Positions 41,301 through 42,504 of a stretch of DNA of 42,504 nt are shown one piece after another. Source of the stretch: CAINOH01 sp041663565 (GTDB lineage Archaea; Micrarchaeota; Micrarchaeia; Norongarragalinales; CAINOH01). Location: positions 1 to 42,504 of the forward strand of contig JBAYMJ010000012.1 in the NCBI GenBank assembly GCA_041663565.1, read 5' to 3'. The notes beneath the pieces are model-generated. The model was not told the origin of the DNA. It worked only from the letters and a program-made list of their open reading frames with translations, and ran no database searches. How positions within the stretch are numbered: position 1 is the stretch's first letter; every line of letters begins with the position of its first letter. The translations under genes were made by a program, and so were the position numbers.

Positions 41301-42504
41301 GAGCGGCTCCGGCATACAGTTCGACGGAGTTGACGACTTTGTCAAGCTGCCCAACACGGGCATCAACATAAACCAGAGCTACACGATATCGCTCTGGGCC
41401 AAGATGACGTCCGGCGCGAGCGGGGCGCTGATTGACTCCAACACCGGCATCACATACCCCTTCGAGGTATACCTTTCGAACACAAGCATCTGGTACGGGT
41501 GCTGGAACAGCACGGTGTTCTCCCAGCTTGCATACTACTCCGCGTTCGGCGTCGGCACGTGGTACCACCTTGTGGTCCAGCGCGACACCGCATCGAGGGT
41601 GCTCCGGCTATACGTCAACGGCGTCCTTGTCAACTCCACCGCTGACACGCTCACGGGCGACATATCCTACTCCGGAAACACCTCAATCGGGAGAAGGTAC
41701 CCCGACGCGACCATAGGGAGCGGCAACAACTACTTCAACGGCACCATAGACGAGGTCCTGATTGCAAACCGTACGCTGTCCGACGCGGACGTGCTGGCCC
41801 AGTACAACGCTGGCAGGGCCAAGCACGCCGACTGGGATGCGAACGGCAAGTGGAACTCGGCGATGGGGTTTGACGGGGTTGACGACTACGTCGATGCGGG
41901 AAATAACTCCATTCTTAATATGGTGACCTCGATTTCAATCAGTGCCTGGATAAACCCGCGTGGTTTTAGCACGTATCAAAAGATTGCGAACAAGTGGTGG
42001 GATTATACTAATCGCGGGTATGAGTTTTTCCTAGATAGTTCGGGGACGCTGTACTTCAATATCGCTACTGCGAGTGAGAACAGTGACCATTACGTGAACT
42101 CGGCTAGTGGTGTCCTTAGACTTGGCGAATGGCAGTTTGTTACCACCACCTATGATGGTTCCAAGTTGTACCTTTATGTCAACGGCATTTTAGTTGGGGA
42201 AAAGAACCAGACAGGAAACATACGGCAGAACACCGCCTCTTTTGGCATCGGCGCAGACCTGCGGACTCCGCGCATATCGTTTTTCAACGGCTCCATCGAC
42301 GAGGTGCGCGTGTGGAACCGCTCGCTCTCGGCCGCGGAGATACAACAGCAGTACTACTCGAACTTGGCAAAGTACGCGCCCGACAAGTGGCTGTTCACGA
42401 GCGTGCAGCCTGGTAGGAGCCTTTCCGACGGTTCAAGCTACGCGTATTCGGTGTACGCGTCCGGCGCGTCAGGCACAACTGCGTCGGAGCCGCGCACAGT
42501 CCAG
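38371..42504 (+). CDS. LamG-repeat surface protein with class III signal peptide (3' end beyond window)
   Basis: A single frame of 1378 codons stays open to the window edge. The N-terminus carries an archaellin/pilin-type class III signal, KRGQGSTEYLVVIGAVLAIA, cut by the FlaK/PibD-like peptidase between G and Q, so the protein may be anchored in or assembled like a pilin. A Pro-Ser linker (about 187-205) leads to a carboxypeptidase-regulatory-like domain (about 209-290). Two tandem 556-residue units follow, each with FLPPTPDNG, LVLAYNFDDVPAIG, CSWVSGKSG and two LamG domains opening FDGVDDY and closing SIDEV..W/Y.RSLSA. The last part resembles the C-termini of the BspA-like proteins at 106-6079. 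TTG 38371, preceded by GGTGG, is chosen; GTG 38335 and TTG 38326 are alternatives. Confidence 0.8.
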   Translation, partial: MGKSNFRIAPKRGQGSTEYLVVIGAVLAIALIVVTLLSSGFNAGPNKAESDAYWTSLTPIAIHSSKAVGGNLVLALQNTGNERIWLTGIRIGPNSLDLRTYLSDNSYGESYCDNSTGTPACDIYLQVGKQAYVTGQYVEQCAGKQYLELDNITLAYRTRSISGFEIKGTHALVVPCAADNLTVTTPYPSPSPSPSPSPSPSPAPFATLSGWVRDTTGTGIAGATVNLTNSTAPQYNTTNASGYYSLNVSLGGQSATFAANASAGTAYNYSTATVVLSAGGLTSQDFVLGLQSVILFLPPTPDNGSTVYINNITINASIQNTTAPTQMVFNWAGTNYTMYNDSLVLAYNFDDVPAIGDTAEKVVDTSRYGNNGTIYGNTQLLLHFDENTGSVAYDESVYRNNGTCYNMTGGSGITNCSWVSGKSGTGIQFDGVDDYVNAGNNTNVNINGAMTLEAWIRPSNWYDNWFEGIISKDKGTSDHDQYRIGKMGGYYGRINGNLAFTYVFNSTWIDVLETTNVAFSNNVWYQLVVVADVPNNKVRFYRNGALLSEVSNNFTLNPISLGNGSVYIGTSTPALARGTYNIPFNGSIDEVGIYSRSLSATEVLSHYNAGKAHHADWDANGTWGSAMRFDGVDDYASATNISLSSYAVEAWIKETPGVTGERRIVSNGGFGNHNGAVDFLVDSNRKLVILNQDGSTQRVYRSVPTITSGVWTHAVATFSTSNQLAHLYLNGVEVAGAYDSGSNLTVPNQNPSYTYEVGRTGGGIATSYFSGSIDEVRIWNRSLSAAEIQQQYYSNLAKYDTNKWLFTSNLSGTAGANYTCQLFAASANGTQYASLVRSFAVNGTAGSAGIQFLPPTPDNGATVYISNITLNATAQVPALGQFVLNWNGANTTFYNDSLVLAYNFDDVPAIGESASKAVDVSRYGNNGTIYGNTVALLHMDENAGSVAYDEGRLGNNGTCYNMSGGSGITNCSWVSGKSGSGIQFDGVDDFVKLPNTGININQSYTISLWAKMTSGASGALIDSNTGITYPFEVYLSNTSIWYGCWNSTVFSQLAYYSAFGVGTWYHLVVQRDTASRVLRLYVNGVLVNSTADTLTGDISYSGNTSIGRRYPDATIGSGNNYFNGTIDEVLIANRTLSDADVLAQYNAGRAKHADWDANGKWNSAMGFDGVDDYVDAGNNSILNMVTSISISAWINPRGFSTYQKIANKWWDYTNRGYEFFLDSSGTLYFNIATASENSDHYVNSASGVLRLGEWQFVTTTYDGSKLYLYVNGILVGEKNQTGNIRQNTASFGIGADLRTPRISFFNGSIDEVRVWNRSLSAAEIQQQYYSNLAKYAPDKWLFTSVQPGRSLSDGSSYAYSVYASGASGTTASEPRTVQ
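39253..42504 (+). repeat. Tandem 1668-nt coding duplication (two LamG-pair units)
   Basis: The unit beginning with FLPPTPDNG at about 39253 recurs at 40921, a shift of 1668 nt (556 codons). Corresponding segments are closely alike (NDSLVLAYNFDDVPAIG, RYGNNGTIYGN, GGSGITNCSWVSGKSG), while the LamG interiors differ strongly. The second unit is cut by the window end. Confidence 0.8.

Overview
This window is archaeal chromosome. It carries both subunits of the archaeal replicative polymerase PolD (DP1 and DP2), both subunits of topoisomerase VI, an Orc1/Cdc6 initiator, SepF, RIO1 kinase, a KRR1/Pno1-type KH protein, a Nop5-type C/D-box RNP protein, archaeal/eukaryal-type glycyl-tRNA synthetase, UPF0147, and a surface protein with an archaeal class III (archaellin/pilin-type) signal peptide. 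TATA-like boxes lie about 25-35 nt before many starts, and GGTGA-type ribosome binding sites precede others. PolD excludes Crenarchaeota. A DPANN-type lineage (for example Micrarchaeota or Diapherotrites) or a deep euryarchaeote fits best, but that placement is inference.

Layout. (1) 106-6079: two tandem secreted BspA-like (DUF285) repeat proteins. (2) 6133-12378: rio1, krr1, an unrecognised 547-aa gene, top6B, top6A. (3) 12505-13546: an AbrB-type regulator and a divergent PIN-domain protein, then a putative 30-aa membrane peptide. (4) 13571-16488: nop5 with an RG-rich tail (minus) and glyS (plus). (5) 16523-23451, minus strand: a tentative AttH/CrtC-like protein, rpe, rpiB, homospermidine synthase, a small basic protein, transaldolase and split transketolase, giving nearly the whole non-oxidative pentose phosphate pathway in 6 kb. 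(6) 23642-29630: ferredoxin, DP1, DP2, and an AT-rich HEPN-like gene. (7) 29632-31820: UPF0147, cdc6, and divergent sepF. (8) 31991-36815: a SLOG-fold protein, CYTH phosphatase/cyclase, a one-pass membrane protein, thioredoxin reductase and single-chain GMP synthase. (9) 36901-38227: a 59-aa gene, a Fic-domain protein behind a perfect palindrome, and a 38-aa basic ORF. (10) 38371 to the window end: a very long LamG-repeat surface protein, open at the 3' edge.

The most unusual signal is a pair of short insertions at the 3' ends of top6A and guaA. At each locus the last 19 (top6A) or 10 (guaA) codons occur twice. The two copies encode exactly the same amino acids but differ at many synonymous positions (13 codons in total, including a three-base AGC/TCA serine change, with no amino-acid change). 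Between the copies lies the same ~43-nt GC-rich, potentially structured core, although the genes are unrelated. This looks like a very small element that lands in the 3' end of a protein-coding gene and supplies a recoded replacement tail, leaving the displaced native tail downstream. At guaA the insertion also keeps an ATGA stop/start relay to the next gene.

The surface-protein regions at both edges share modules (the LamG C-terminal half and the segment after it) and show repeat expansion, gene conversion and domain mosaicism.
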